A stretch of DNA of 64,000 nt from Reichenbachiella sp. 5M10 (GTDB lineage: Bacteria; Bacteroidota; Bacteroidia; Cytophagales; Cyclobacteriaceae). Position numbers and translations under genes: made by a program. The notes beneath the pieces are model-generated. The model ran no database searches. It had not been told where the DNA came from and saw only the letters and a program-made list of their open reading frames with translations. This document shows, in pieces, positions 47,692-57,130 of this stretch (positions are counted from its first letter, which is position 1; each line of letters starts with the position of its first letter). The stretch covers positions 3,042,501 to 3,106,500 of the forward strand of contig NZ_MDGR01000007.1 in NCBI RefSeq assembly GCF_002742335.1, written 5' to 3'.

Positions 47692-48439
47692 CCTCTCTGT
47701 ACGTGAAGGCATAGCCTCTATCACTTTTGGCCACCCCAAAAGCAATGCCCTACCTGCTGCCCTACTAACGAAACTCTCACGTACACTCACTGAAGCGGGA
47801 GAAAACCCTGCGATCAAAGTCATCCATCTGCAAAGTGAAGGGACAAAAACATTTTGTGCTGGAGCGAGCTTTGACGAGTTGCTCAATATCTCCACTGCTG
47901 CTGAAGGCAAGCGCTTCTTTATGGGCTTTGCCCACGTCATCCAAGCCATGCGCAAATGTCCCAAATTCATTCTGGTATCTGTACAAGGCAAAGCTGTAGG
48001 TGGTGGAGTAGGCATAGCTAGTGCAGCAGACTACTGTCTGGCATCCGAGACAGCCTCCATCAAACTCAGCGAGCTATCCATCGGAATCGGCCCCTTCGTC
48101 ATTGAGCCGGCTGTAACAAGAAAAATAGGCCCCTCAGCCGTAGCTCAACTCAGCCTAACACCAACTACTTGGCAACCGGCCGTATGGGCCAAAAACAAAG
48201 GGCTATACCATGAGGTTTTCACCACCCCAGAAGCTATGCTTGAGCAATCTCACCAGATGGCAAGAGAACTGACCCAATACTCTACAACTGCCATGTCCGA
48301 AATAAAAACCATGCTATGGAGTGGAACAGAGCATTGGGACCAGACACTAGAAGAACGAGCTCAAATTAGTGGGCAACTCGTCCTTTCTCAAAAATGTCAA
48401 GAAGCTCTCTTAAAATTCAAAAAAGTACGCAAAAACTAA
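47675..48439 (+). CDS. Enoyl-CoA hydratase/isomerase (crotonase) family protein
   Basis: 254 residues, full length. Oxyanion-hole segments KTFCAGASFDELLN and SVQGKAVGGGVGIASAADYC are present. In the second, the residue that is Glu144 in mitochondrial crotonase (GGGCEL) is Gly (GGGVGI), while the Glu164 equivalent is kept in IKLSELSIGIGP. With one catalytic acid it may be an isomerase, or act on another acyl-CoA, instead of a standard hydratase; that is inference. Co-transcribed with the TetR gene (17-base overlap), which probably senses its pathway's acyl-CoA. Confidence 0.88.
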   Translation: MNGKINLSVREGIASITFGHPKSNALPAALLTKLSRTLTEAGENPAIKVIHLQSEGTKTFCAGASFDELLNISTAAEGKRFFMGFAHVIQAMRKCPKFILVSVQGKAVGGGVGIASAADYCLASETASIKLSELSIGIGPFVIEPAVTRKIGPSAVAQLSLTPTTWQPAVWAKNKGLYHEVFTTPEAMLEQSHQMARELTQYSTTAMSEIKTMLWSGTEHWDQTLEERAQISGQLVLSQKCQEALLKFKKVRKN

Positions 48440-48454
48440 CTACTTTTAAACTGA

Positions 48455-48471
48455 GTAGAGTCAAACTCTAC
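48455..48471 (+). repeat. Small hairpin between crotonase and CAP-domain genes
   Basis: GTAGAGT and ACTCTAC pair around CAA, 16 bases after the crotonase stop. No T run follows, so terminator activity is doubtful. Confidence 0.35.
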
Positions 48472-48510
48472 GCTAGTAAGTCAACCCATATCGTTAGAAA
48501 ACACACCCGC

Positions 48511-48999
48511 ATGTTTAAGCATCTCTTTCTCCTTATATTCGCTCTGATGACATCACTATCTTCATTCAGTCAAATGGCAACTGCCGATGAAATAGAGCTC
48601 ATCCTTGAAAGACACAACTTCTGGAGAGCAGAGGTCGGTGTAGGGGAAATAAAATACTCTGACACCCTCGCGGCTGTTGCCAACCAATGGGCGATCCAAT
48701 TGCAAAAAAACGGTTGTGGTTTTAGTCATAGCCAAAACGCCTATGGTGAAAATTTATTCAGAGGGACTCAGGGCTACTTCACTGTAGGAGATGCGATCGA
48801 TGCATGGGGCAATGAGAAGAAAAACTACAGTTATTCCAAAAATAAATGTGATGCCGGAAAAGTCTGTGGACACTATACTCAAATCGTATGGAAAAACACT
48901 ACCGAGGTAGGCTGTGCCAAAAATGTATGTGACGGAAATGTCACTTGGGTATGCAACTACAGTCCTCCTGGAAACTACGTCGGACAAAAACCCTACTAA
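48511..48999 (+). CDS. Exported CAP (SCP/PR-1) domain protein
   Basis: 162 residues from the ATG at 48511, which begins a signal peptide (MFKHLFLLIFALMTSLSSFS); the frame is open farther upstream but overlaps the crotonase gene. The CAP fold shows LERHNFWRAEVGVGEIKYSD, the WAIQLQKNGCGFSHSQNAYG and ENLFRGTQG segments with the conserved His and Glu, CGHYTQIVWKNTTEVGCA with the second conserved His, and VTWVCNYSPPGNYVGQKPY. Six cysteines could form disulfides, as in eukaryotic PR-1. It is secreted; the role is unknown. It overlaps the convergent HNH gene by 4 bases. Confidence 0.93.
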   Translation: MFKHLFLLIFALMTSLSSFSQMATADEIELILERHNFWRAEVGVGEIKYSDTLAAVANQWAIQLQKNGCGFSHSQNAYGENLFRGTQGYFTVGDAIDAWGNEKKNYSYSKNKCDAGKVCGHYTQIVWKNTTEVGCAKNVCDGNVTWVCNYSPPGNYVGQKPY

Positions 49000-49505
49000 G
49001 CGACCTTGGTACTCTTAAGATAGAGCTGCCAATCCTTGCGAATTTCACCCATTGCATCTTTGAGAAACATCAAATAGCTAGGCCTAAAAGGCTGCTTATT
49101 CAACTTCATCCCTGTATGCTCTAGGTTTCTATCTCCTTTCTTAGAATTACAGGACTGGCATGCCGTCACTAGATTATTCCAAACGGATTTACCCCCTTTA
49201 GATCGAGGGATCAAGTGATCTATCGTCAAATCTTCCTTGACACCACAATACTGACACATGTTTTGGTCTCTTTTGAAGAGGTTCTGCCGAGTGAGTACCA
49301 CTCCACGAAATGGCACATGAATATAACGATTGATCTTGATCACTGTTGGTCTCGGAAAACTACGAGACACGCTCCTCATCGAAGAGGTATCATCTTGCTC
49401 GAGAAGTTCCGCCTTTTCCAAATAAACCAACAGGAAGGCTCTAGTAACCGTACAGATGGTCAATGGTGAATAATCTTGATTCAAGACAAGTACTTTGCTA
49501 TTCAT
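48996..49505 (-). CDS. HNH endonuclease family protein
   Basis: 169 residues from the ATG at 49505 (MNSKVLVLNQDYSPLTICTV). The N-terminal part is the RRXRR-like or conserved HNH-associated region; the HNH core has two zinc-knuckle pairs, CQYCGVKEDLTIDHLIPRSK and NNLVTACQSCNSKKGDR, with the catalytic His in the first. This is the widespread chromosomal HNH protein of Bacteroidota and Cyanobacteria, whose physiological role is not known; it is not linked here to any restriction, phage or intron element. It converges with the CAP gene. Confidence 0.9.
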   Translation of the reverse strand: MNSKVLVLNQDYSPLTICTVTRAFLLVYLEKAELLEQDDTSSMRSVSRSFPRPTVIKINRYIHVPFRGVVLTRQNLFKRDQNMCQYCGVKEDLTIDHLIPRSKGGKSVWNNLVTACQSCNSKKGDRNLEHTGMKLNKQPFRPSYLMFLKDAMGEIRKDWQLYLKSTKVA

Positions 49506-49597
49506 TGCGACATATTTTACAAACAATTGATATACAACCCTTTATTTGTAATATAAGTAGGAATAGGCTTTTATACCAATCGAATAAATCCCCTGAA

Positions 49598-50350
49598 TCA
49601 AATATCCTTCAAAACACGCCTTACTACCCAGTCCTCTGCATAAGCCTCTAAAGTAGATACTGTTTTAACTTCACCATCCACCAGTCCTACATATTTAGAC
49701 TTATTCAAGAAGATCAAAGCCAATGGCCTGCCCGATATTGAGTAACACACATCTCCAGAGACAGCCTCCCCCAGTCCCTTGACTTCTCTTCCTCTTTTGG
49801 ACTGCTCCACAACATGGCGAGGCAATTGATACCCACACAACTTAAAAACCTGCTGCACAAATCCCCCTTCGTCAATACCAAACGGTGTTTTGCCTCCGAG
49901 CAAATAAGGCGCATGCTCAAACTTGCGTACTTCCTCTCTCAAAAAATCAAAATCACGTCGCTGGGACAGGCTTTTGGAGGATCCGTTGTAAGCAATCTGT
50001 TCTTCAAGTTTGAACAACTCACTGGTCGTGATCGGTAAAATACTCCCAAGAACAATGTGTACACTTTTCTTTTGAAAAAATATCGTACTGCTCAAATCGG
50101 TACAGACTTTGTAATCCGAGAGACCAATTTGACGAAAATACTCTTCGCTAATTGCCGTATGGTGATTTTGAGGAATCCAACCTCTGGATTGATCACTCAC
50201 AAGCTCTATGTACAGCCAATGGTTCTCTTCATTGAGGATTTGATAATGCTCACCAAAAAGTAGTTGGGATAGCATTGCTGACTCATGAGAGGGTTGTGCT
50301 CTCATCGGGACAATCGCCAAGCGACAAATCCCTTTAGGTTGTTGGTTCAT
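49598..50350 (-). CDS. NlpC/P60-like protein with SH3 domain, catalytic residues lost
   Basis: 250 residues. Residues about 8-65 are an SH3-like domain (AIVPMRAQPSHESAMLSQLL, RGWIPQNHH), a second one may follow, and about 150-240 form an NlpC/P60 fold: HAPYLLGGKTPFGIDEGGFV. Active members have DCSG at this point; here it is DEGG, so the nucleophilic Cys is Glu. The usual HVGI histidine is also absent (GDVCYSISGRPLALIFLN). The frame is clean, with no stop or shift, so the change is in the gene. No signal peptide is seen. It starts 3 bases after smpB, in the tsaD-smpB strand group. Probably a binding pseudoenzyme. Confidence 0.85.
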   Translation of the reverse strand: MNQQPKGICRLAIVPMRAQPSHESAMLSQLLFGEHYQILNEENHWLYIELVSDQSRGWIPQNHHTAISEEYFRQIGLSDYKVCTDLSSTIFFQKKSVHIVLGSILPITTSELFKLEEQIAYNGSSKSLSQRRDFDFLREEVRKFEHAPYLLGGKTPFGIDEGGFVQQVFKLCGYQLPRHVVEQSKRGREVKGLGEAVSGDVCYSISGRPLALIFLNKSKYVGLVDGEVKTVSTLEAYAEDWVVRRVLKDI

Positions 50351-50353
50351 TTT

Positions 50354-50815
50354 TTAATACCTGTTTCGTTCCAGCTCTCTTTTTACATCTTTGTCTTTTA
50401 TGCTGCTACGCTTGTCATGTATTTTCTTTCCTTTGGCCAAGGCAATCTCCATTTTCGCAAATCCTCTCTGATTGATGTACAGCCTCAGTGGTATCAACGT
50501 CAATCCCTTCTCTTGGGACTTGGTTTGAATCTTGTCTATCTCCTTCCTATTGAGGAGCAACTTTCTCTCTCTCAACGGGTCATGATTATACACCGTACCC
50601 TGCTCGTACACAGAAATATGCATCCCTTTGATAAACATCTCATCGTTGGACACAAAGCAATATGCCTCTTGCAAGCTCGCCTTACCTTCTTTGATTGACT
50701 TTATTTCAGTCCCTTTCAAAACTAGCCCTGCGACATATTTGTCTATAAACTCATATTCGAAGCTCGCCTTCTTGTTTCGAATATTGACATCATTTGAAAA
50801 TCTAGTTTTGCTCAT
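50354..50815 (-). CDS. smpB: SsrA-binding protein SmpB
   Basis: 153 residues from the ATG at 50815 (MSKTRFSNDVNIRNKKASFE); the upstream in-frame start adds unrelated residues. It binds tmRNA and delivers it to stalled ribosomes for trans-translation. Marks are YEFIDKYVAGLVLKGTEIKS, the RNA-binding RERKLLLNRKEIDKIQTKSQ and GLTLIPLRLYINQRGFAKME, and the basic tail GKKIHDKRSSIKDKDVKREL. Complete. The tmRNA gene itself is not in the window. Confidence 0.97.
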   Translation of the reverse strand: MSKTRFSNDVNIRNKKASFEYEFIDKYVAGLVLKGTEIKSIKEGKASLQEAYCFVSNDEMFIKGMHISVYEQGTVYNHDPLRERKLLLNRKEIDKIQTKSQEKGLTLIPLRLYINQRGFAKMEIALAKGKKIHDKRSSIKDKDVKRELERNRY

Positions 50816-50898
50816 CCTATTGTATACTAAAGTTATGCCATTTGGGCATTTATGCAATCAATCTCACACGAAATGCCTCTAGCATTCTAATTCTTCTG

Positions 50899-51903
50899 TT
50901 AAAATTTCATTCGAGGCATAGGAGACACATGCATATCTGCATAGTCCTGTCCCAAACTCTGGTAGTAAGCTGTCATCGCAATCATCGCTGCATTGTCGGT
51001 ACAATACTCAAACTTTGGTATATACACCTTCCATCCCTTCTCTGCTCCTATACCTTGTATGGTACTACGAAGTTCACTATTGGCAGACACTCCTCCTGCT
51101 ATGGCGATCTCATGGATACCCTCTTGTTCTGCAGCTCGTACGAGCTTTTCCATCAACATCGCAATCAGACACTTCTGTATACTAGCTGACAAGTCATTTT
51201 TATTCTTCTCTACGAAAGCCACGTCTTTTTGTGTATTGTTTTGGACAAAATACAAAAATGACGTTTTGATCCCACTAAACGAATAATCCAAATCAGGCAT
51301 TTCTGTTTTCGAAAATTCAAACCGATTCGCATCACCTTCTTTGGCTAGTCTATCAATGATCGGACCACCTGGATAGGGAATCCCCATGATTTTGGCACAT
51401 TTGTCAAACGCCTCCCCTACTGCATCGTCTTGCGTCTGACCAAGCACAGTCATATCTAGATAATCATCCACCCGCACAATCTGCGTATGCCCCCCACTCA
51501 CTGTCAAGCATAAAAAAGGAAACGACGGCTGAGGTTCTTCTATGAAATGTGCCAAAACATGAGCCTTCATATGGTTGACAGCCAACAAAGGAACTCCCAA
51601 ACCCAATGCCAAAGACTTGGCAAAAGAAGAACCTACCAACAAGGCCCCCAACAACCCAGGCCCTTGAGTAAAGGCCACCTCTGTCAACTGATTTTTGGTC
51701 ACTCCTGCAACTGCCAATGCCTCCATCACTACCGGTGCAATTGCTTGCTGGTGAGCACGAGAAGCTAACTCGGGCACTACCCCTCCATACTTGCTATGTA
51801 TGGCCTGCGTCGCAATCACGTTGCTTTTGATCCTACCGTCCACACATACGGCAGCAGAGGTCTCATCACACGACGACTCTATTGCCAATATCACTTTTTT
51901 CAT
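50899..51903 (-). CDS. tsaD: tRNA N6-adenosine threonylcarbamoyltransferase TsaD
   Basis: 334 residues from the ATG at 51903 (MKKVILAIESSCDETSAAVC). It transfers the threonylcarbamoyl group to A37 of ANN-decoding tRNAs, using the product of TsaC (encoded at 4598-5206). The metal-binding HxxxH is in VNHMKAHVLAHF near residue 110, the ASKHA nucleotide motif in FLCLTVSGGHTQIV, and the C-terminal metal ligand Asp in FEYCTDNAAMIAM. Divergent from tamB, a frequent arrangement in Bacteroidota. The TsaB and TsaE partners are not in the window. Confidence 0.97.
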   Translation of the reverse strand: MKKVILAIESSCDETSAAVCVDGRIKSNVIATQAIHSKYGGVVPELASRAHQQAIAPVVMEALAVAGVTKNQLTEVAFTQGPGLLGALLVGSSFAKSLALGLGVPLLAVNHMKAHVLAHFIEEPQPSFPFLCLTVSGGHTQIVRVDDYLDMTVLGQTQDDAVGEAFDKCAKIMGIPYPGGPIIDRLAKEGDANRFEFSKTEMPDLDYSFSGIKTSFLYFVQNNTQKDVAFVEKNKNDLSASIQKCLIAMLMEKLVRAAEQEGIHEIAIAGGVSANSELRSTIQGIGAEKGWKVYIPKFEYCTDNAAMIAMTAYYQSLGQDYADMHVSPMPRMKF

Positions 51904-52011
51904 AGTATACATCTTCAGTTATCCGAATTACAGGCTGATCCCTATATGCGACAGCAAAGTTGAAAATAAAATCAATGTAATCAAGACATAGAGTTTAAAA
52001 TAGGTACCATA

Positions 52012-52039
52012 ATTGTTTTGGCATTTCAAAGTACATTTG
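52012..52039 (+). promoter_or_regulatory. Promoter of the tamB gene
   Basis: ATTG (52012-52015) then, after 16 bases, TACATTTG (52032-52039), an exact TAnnTTTG match 16 bases before the ATG at 52055. It supports that start over an upstream in-frame one. Confidence 0.45.
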
Positions 52040-52054
52040 CACAGGATCACTCAG

Positions 52055-55000
52055 ATGGAGAAAAAAAGTCATGTAGAAGGCGGAATACTGCTACACGGGA
52101 TTGCACGCATAGTTGTGTGGATTCCCGTAATGATATTCAGTACGTTTTTGGTGGCATTTGCCTTTTTTCAAGTTCCCAAAATCCAAACCAAATTCATCAA
52201 TTCGGTCATCCATCAAATCTCTTCGAATACCAGTTTCGAGATAGAAGTGGGCCACATCAACCTCACGTGGTATGACAAAATGCTCGTAAAAGATCTCCGA
52301 ATCTACGAAAAAGAAACCGACAGCACGCTCATCGCTGCTCAAGAAGCCCGAATCAACATCAGCCTACTTGACCTAATTCTAAAACGAACACTTCATGCCG
52401 AAACTCTAGAACTAACGACCCCAAGCGTACACTTGATCAAAAAAGGAGATTCATCCATGGTCAACATTTCTCAGTTTGTCTATGAACTACGTACATTCCT
52501 AAAAAAGGAAAATCAAGGTGCTAAACCACTGGCCGTATACCTAGAACGAGTAGAAATCAACAATGGCAACTTTTCGTTCAATGACATGAGGCAGGACAGC
52601 ACAAAGCAAGGCAAAGACGTCTATCACCTGCAATTCAAAGATATCCTCTCTACGCTGAGCAATTTCACCATAACCAACGACACCCTCAACCTTGAGATAG
52701 ACCGAATGCGAGCTAGTGATCCGGCTGACCATTTCAATATTAAGTCTTTTTTTGGCAAACTGCGTCTCTCCCAACAAGACCTCAGCATCTACGAATTTCT
52801 ACTCAAAACCGATAAAAGTCAAGTCGGAGATTCGCTTCATTTTGCCTACAGCAAGCCTTCCAACTTCTCGTATTTCGCAGATAGTATTGAGTTCTACGGA
52901 AATTTTCAAAGATCAAAAATCGGTCTAGAAGAACTCTGGCTACTCAACCCCAAAATCCCGGAAATCCATGAAGTCATCAGCCTATCAGGAAACATACATG
53001 GCAAGGTAGGCCGTCTCAAAGGAGAAGATCTTGACATACGTTTTGGAGAACGTTCTCACCTAAGAGGTGAAGCCAGTTTCTACGGCCTACCTATCATCAA
53101 GGAGACATTCATGGATATCGACCTCAAAAATTCGGTCATCGTACCCTCAGATATCAGTCGCTATCTCAACGACGAAACCAAACAAAAAATGAATACACTT
53201 GGAGTCACTCAGCTAGATGGTAGTTTCATGGGCTTCACATCAGATTTTGTAGCTAGAGGCAATTTCTACTCTGAAGCGGGTCATATCAACACCGATCTCA
53301 ACTTCAAAATCAACCCAGACAAAATCCCTACCTACTCAGGGGAATTGGCTTTTGATGATTTTGATCTGAAAGCACTGTCTCCAGGCTCTACCTATCTTGG
53401 AAAAATCACCATGAACGGGAACATCGAAGGTTTAGGTTTTGAAAAAGAAAATGCCAATTTCACACTTCAAGCGAATATCGACTCGGTCGAGATCAGACAA
53501 TACAACTACCAAAACATCACCACTTTCGGCTACTTCGAAGATCAGATTTTCAAAGGAAAACTAACCATCACAGACCCAAACCTAGCCTTTAGGGGAGACA
53601 TGGATATCGATCTTCACCAGGATGTCAATAAGATTGACATTACTGCAAAGTTGGATTCCATACACCTTCATAAATTAGGTCTCACCACAGAACCGCTAAC
53701 ACTTGGCTCGCGGATAGACATAGACATGAAGGGCCTCAAGACAGACGATCTCAAAGGATTCATCAACCTCTACGACAACCACATTTATTACCGCCACAAA
53801 CCGCTGCAAATCGACTCTATCAAGTTTCTATCCACGGCCATTGGAGACAATCGAATCATGCACATCGAAACCGATGGCCTAACGGGACGAATAACAGGTC
53901 AATACAAAAACAGCAGCTTATTTTTAGCCGCCAACAATTTCGCCAAAGAACTCTGGATGTACTCCAATCCTGACAGCTTGCAAATGAACCAGTACTACAA
54001 GGAAAAGTCAGCAACACCCTTGGATTCTTTTGAAGCAGACATCACTCTCAACCTCTGGGATCTCAACCGCTTTGTCACTCCTTTTTTTCCTGATTTCTAC
54101 CTCTCGCCTAACGTACGAGTAGATGGTACTTTCACACAAAACTCAACAACCATACTAAGTCTTTTCACAGAGATTGATACGCTCAGCATACAAGACAACT
54201 ACCTATCCTACAATGAAATAGACCTAAACATATCAAAAGAAACCTACGAACGAGATGTCCTCGCCTCCATCTATGTAGAAAGTAAAAAACAAAAATGGAT
54301 AGACAAGTATGAGTCGCAAAACCTCATTCTAGACGCAGTTTGGTATGAGCAGAACATGGAATTGTACTTCAATATCGATCAAAACGAATACAACAACAGC
54401 TTTCAAATAAACTCAAACATAGAGTTTCGAGGCAGTGAAATTTATGGTCAACTCCAGCCTTCAAAAATAAAAATCCTCAATCAACCATGGCAATGGGCAG
54501 AAGACAATCACATTGTATACAAAGACAATGAATGGAGTTTTTCGAATCTTCAAATCCACAACAACAAAGAATCAATCCAAATCAATGGCGACTACTCCTA
54601 TGATCCAAACAAGCAGCTCAACATCGCAGTAAACCAATTCAGCTTTGTCAACCTACAGTCTCTTTTCCAAACTGAGATTCAGGGCACACTTGACGGTATT
54701 GTAAAAATAAAACGACTAGAAGAGGAAAACCTCATAGAAAGTGACCTCTCTGCCACAGACATCATGATCGAAGATTTCCTTGTCGGGAATATTTATGGTG
54801 TTTCTCGATGGGAAAACCAAAACAAACGGCTCTCGGTAGATTTTCATTTGATTCGAAATGAAGACAAAAAAATTGGGATCACAGGTTACATCCTCCCATA
54901 CAACAGTCAAAACCAGCTCAATCTCGATGCAGAATTTGAGAACACCAACATGAAAATCCTAGCACCGGTTTTCCAAAACAGTGTAGAAGACATCAGTGGA

Positions 55001-56659
55001 TTTGCTGATGCAAAACTCAAGATCAAGGGTAGTCTAGGCCATCCTGAAATATATGGAGACGGACGTATATATGATGGAGCTGCTACTATCACTTACCTCA
55101 ACACACACTACAAAGTAAATGGTGGAGTCACATTCGACAAAAATAAACTGCAATTGAAACAAGTAGAACTCAAAGACAATGAAAACAACCTGGCTTACCT
55201 CACGGGAGACCTGACCTTTGATGGACTCAAAAAACTCGATCTCAATGTCACAGGCACATTCAAAAACTTCAAATTACTCAACACCACGGCAGTAGACAAC
55301 AATGCCTACTATGGTACGGCACACGGCACTGGACGAATTCATTTTGGAGGAAACAAAGACAACATCATCATCAATGCAAGTGCCAAAACCAACAAGGGTA
55401 CGCGCATAGCCATCCCAGTCAGCAAGGCCTCCAGTTATGACATTGAACAACAGGAATATATAGAATTTGTCGATCTGACTGACGAAAAAGTCGTCGAGTC
55501 CATAGAAAATGTAATGGAAAGAGAAGCCGAAAAAATCAAAGGCGTTCAATTACAGTTTGATATAGAGATGACCACTGATGCCTATGTAGAACTCATCTTT
55601 GATATCAAATCTGGTGATATCATCCGAGGCAGAGGGGATGGCAATATTGTGCTGCAAATCAACTCAGATGGAGATTTCAACATGTTTGGCGATTTTGAGA
55701 TTGATGACGGAGGGTACAATTTCACATTATACAACATCATCAACAAAGAGTTTGACATCAACAAAGGAAGCACCATCGCATGGTACGGCGACCCTTATGA
55801 AGCTCAACTCAACATCAAGGCCCGGTACAGACAGCTGGCCTCTCTATCTCCTCTCTTGGCTCCTTATCTGGACGAAGAGCAAATCAACACACCCGAAGCG
55901 CGAAAAAAATACCCTTCCATTGTCAACCTAAAACTAACTGGAGACCTACTCTCTCCTCAGATCAAGTTTGGTATAGACATAGAAGACTACCCCGACCACA
56001 TCTCAATCGTCTCCGAAACCAACTCTACCAATCAAAACTTAGAATCCATCATCAGTGCATTCAAGGCCAAACTCGCAAGCAACGAACAAGAAATGAATCG
56101 TCAGGTTTTCAGCTTGTTGATACTAAGAAAGTTCTCCCCTGAAAATAGCTTTGAAGTCAACTCATCATCTATCGGCAGTAGTTTGAGCGAATTCGTTTCC
56201 AATCAGCTCAGCTACTGGGCGACTCAAGTAGACGAGAATTTAGAAATAGATGTGGACTTAGCAGGACTGGATAACGATGCCTTCAACACCTTCCAACTCC
56301 GGCTCTCTTACACCTTTTTGGATGGGCGCCTTAGAGTCACTCGAGGCGGTGGGTTGCCCAATGAAGAAACTAAAAATGACATGTCAGTCATCATTGGAGA
56401 CTGGACAGTCGAATACCTCTTGACTTCAGATGGCCGTTTGAGAGCTAAAATGTACAGTCGATCCGACCAAAACGACATCAACAGTACTACAGGTTCTAAC
56501 GGGATAGAAACTGGCTTCAGTCTCCAGTATGTCCGTAGTTTCGACGAGCTCAATCAAATACTTGTTGATTCTCGAAACAAAAACAGAAATGACAAACCCA
56601 AAGAAAAATCCCCCACTCCCCAGGGAGAAGCAATCAAAGAAGAAGACGAATTATTATAA
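52055..56659 (+). CDS. TamB-like translocation/assembly module protein
   Basis: 1534 residues from the ATG at 52055. One membrane anchor (about residues 14-38, IARIVVWIPVMIFSTFLVAF) and then about 1450 residues of repeating beta-strand structure, as in TamB, which forms a hydrophobic groove between the inner and outer membranes. The C-terminal TamB (DUF490) domain is recognisable about residues 1080-1480, with GRGDGNIVLQINSDGDFNMF, YNFTLYNIINKEFDINKGST and YRQLASLSPLLAPYLDEEQI. A Lys/Glu-rich tail ends the protein. It lies divergent from tsaD. A partial relative is at 1-2007. Confidence 0.9.
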   Translation: MEKKSHVEGGILLHGIARIVVWIPVMIFSTFLVAFAFFQVPKIQTKFINSVIHQISSNTSFEIEVGHINLTWYDKMLVKDLRIYEKETDSTLIAAQEARINISLLDLILKRTLHAETLELTTPSVHLIKKGDSSMVNISQFVYELRTFLKKENQGAKPLAVYLERVEINNGNFSFNDMRQDSTKQGKDVYHLQFKDILSTLSNFTITNDTLNLEIDRMRASDPADHFNIKSFFGKLRLSQQDLSIYEFLLKTDKSQVGDSLHFAYSKPSNFSYFADSIEFYGNFQRSKIGLEELWLLNPKIPEIHEVISLSGNIHGKVGRLKGEDLDIRFGERSHLRGEASFYGLPIIKETFMDIDLKNSVIVPSDISRYLNDETKQKMNTLGVTQLDGSFMGFTSDFVARGNFYSEAGHINTDLNFKINPDKIPTYSGELAFDDFDLKALSPGSTYLGKITMNGNIEGLGFEKENANFTLQANIDSVEIRQYNYQNITTFGYFEDQIFKGKLTITDPNLAFRGDMDIDLHQDVNKIDITAKLDSIHLHKLGLTTEPLTLGSRIDIDMKGLKTDDLKGFINLYDNHIYYRHKPLQIDSIKFLSTAIGDNRIMHIETDGLTGRITGQYKNSSLFLAANNFAKELWMYSNPDSLQMNQYYKEKSATPLDSFEADITLNLWDLNRFVTPFFPDFYLSPNVRVDGTFTQNSTTILSLFTEIDTLSIQDNYLSYNEIDLNISKETYERDVLASIYVESKKQKWIDKYESQNLILDAVWYEQNMELYFNIDQNEYNNSFQINSNIEFRGSEIYGQLQPSKIKILNQPWQWAEDNHIVYKDNEWSFSNLQIHNNKESIQINGDYSYDPNKQLNIAVNQFSFVNLQSLFQTEIQGTLDGIVKIKRLEEENLIESDLSATDIMIEDFLVGNIYGVSRWENQNKRLSVDFHLIRNEDKKIGITGYILPYNSQNQLNLDAEFENTNMKILAPVFQNSVEDISGFADAKLKIKGSLGHPEIYGDGRIYDGAATITYLNTHYKVNGGVTFDKNKLQLKQVELKDNENNLAYLTGDLTFDGLKKLDLNVTGTFKNFKLLNTTAVDNNAYYGTAHGTGRIHFGGNKDNIIINASAKTNKGTRIAIPVSKASSYDIEQQEYIEFVDLTDEKVVESIENVMEREAEKIKGVQLQFDIEMTTDAYVELIFDIKSGDIIRGRGDGNIVLQINSDGDFNMFGDFEIDDGGYNFTLYNIINKEFDINKGSTIAWYGDPYEAQLNIKARYRQLASLSPLLAPYLDEEQINTPEARKKYPSIVNLKLTGDLLSPQIKFGIDIEDYPDHISIVSETNSTNQNLESIISAFKAKLASNEQEMNRQVFSLLILRKFSPENSFEVNSSSIGSSLSEFVSNQLSYWATQVDENLEIDVDLAGLDNDAFNTFQLRLSYTFLDGRLRVTRGGGLPNEETKNDMSVIIGDWTVEYLLTSDGRLRAKMYSRSDQNDINSTTGSNGIETGFSLQYVRSFDELNQILVDSRNKNRNDKPKEKSPTPQGEAIKEEDELL

Positions 56660-56699
56660 GTAAATTGTATGATATAAGACAAACCCTAACCCCATAATC

Positions 56700-57086
56700 A
56701 TGCAGCTCAATAAATTCATGAAAACGTATGCAGAAGAGGTCAACGGAAATTTTTCTGAATACGATCCTTCCCGCTCTGTCATCGTTATCCCATTAGCCAA
56801 CGATCGATTCCAAGCTGTAGTAGCCGCAATGGATGCCAATGAACAAATCATAACCCTCTCCTCCAAAGTGTGCATCGCTGATGAAAAGATCAAATTCAAA
56901 GACTTGTTAGAACAGAATCACGCTACTACCTACGGCAAATTTGTGATCGACAATGGTTTCCTCAAAATAGAGTCTAAACACAAAATATCCGAAACCTCAA
57001 ATGACACCTTCAAAACCATACTTCAAGAAATCGCCAACCTCGCAGATACATGGGAGATGAACTTGACAGGAATGGATATTTTCTAA
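56700..57086 (+). CDS. Small hypothetical protein (YbjN/secretion-chaperone-like size)
   Basis: 128 residues, no signal peptide and no membrane helix. The sequence alternates strands and helices: SRSVIVIPLANDRFQAVVAA, EQIITLSSKVCIADEKI, YGKFVIDNGFLKIESKHKIS and TFKTILQEIANLADTWEMNL. The size and pattern recall the YbjN/type III chaperone-like fold, but this is a guess. It starts 40 bases after the tamB stop and lies just before rnpB. Confidence 0.6.
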   Translation: MQLNKFMKTYAEEVNGNFSEYDPSRSVIVIPLANDRFQAVVAAMDANEQIITLSSKVCIADEKIKFKDLLEQNHATTYGKFVIDNGFLKIESKHKISETSNDTFKTILQEIANLADTWEMNLTGMDIF

Positions 57087-57118
57087 GTAGGGTAATGGTC
57101 TATCCATCCATATATGAC

Positions 57119-57126
57119 TACATTTG
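57119..57126 (+). promoter_or_regulatory. -7 box of rnpB
   Basis: TACATTTG is an exact TAnnTTTG match whose start point (about 5 bases on) coincides with the predicted 5' end of the RNase P RNA near 57131. Confidence 0.55.
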
Positions 57127-57130
57127 TATC

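Noticed and set aside
48996-49505. HNH protein as part of a restriction, phage or homing element
   Set aside because: No methyltransferase, integrase, intron boundaries or repeats are nearby; it is a common chromosomal gene.
49598-50350. Loss of the NlpC/P60 cysteine through a frameshift
   Set aside because: The frame is continuous and similar to active relatives on both sides of the changed residues, so it is a substitution.
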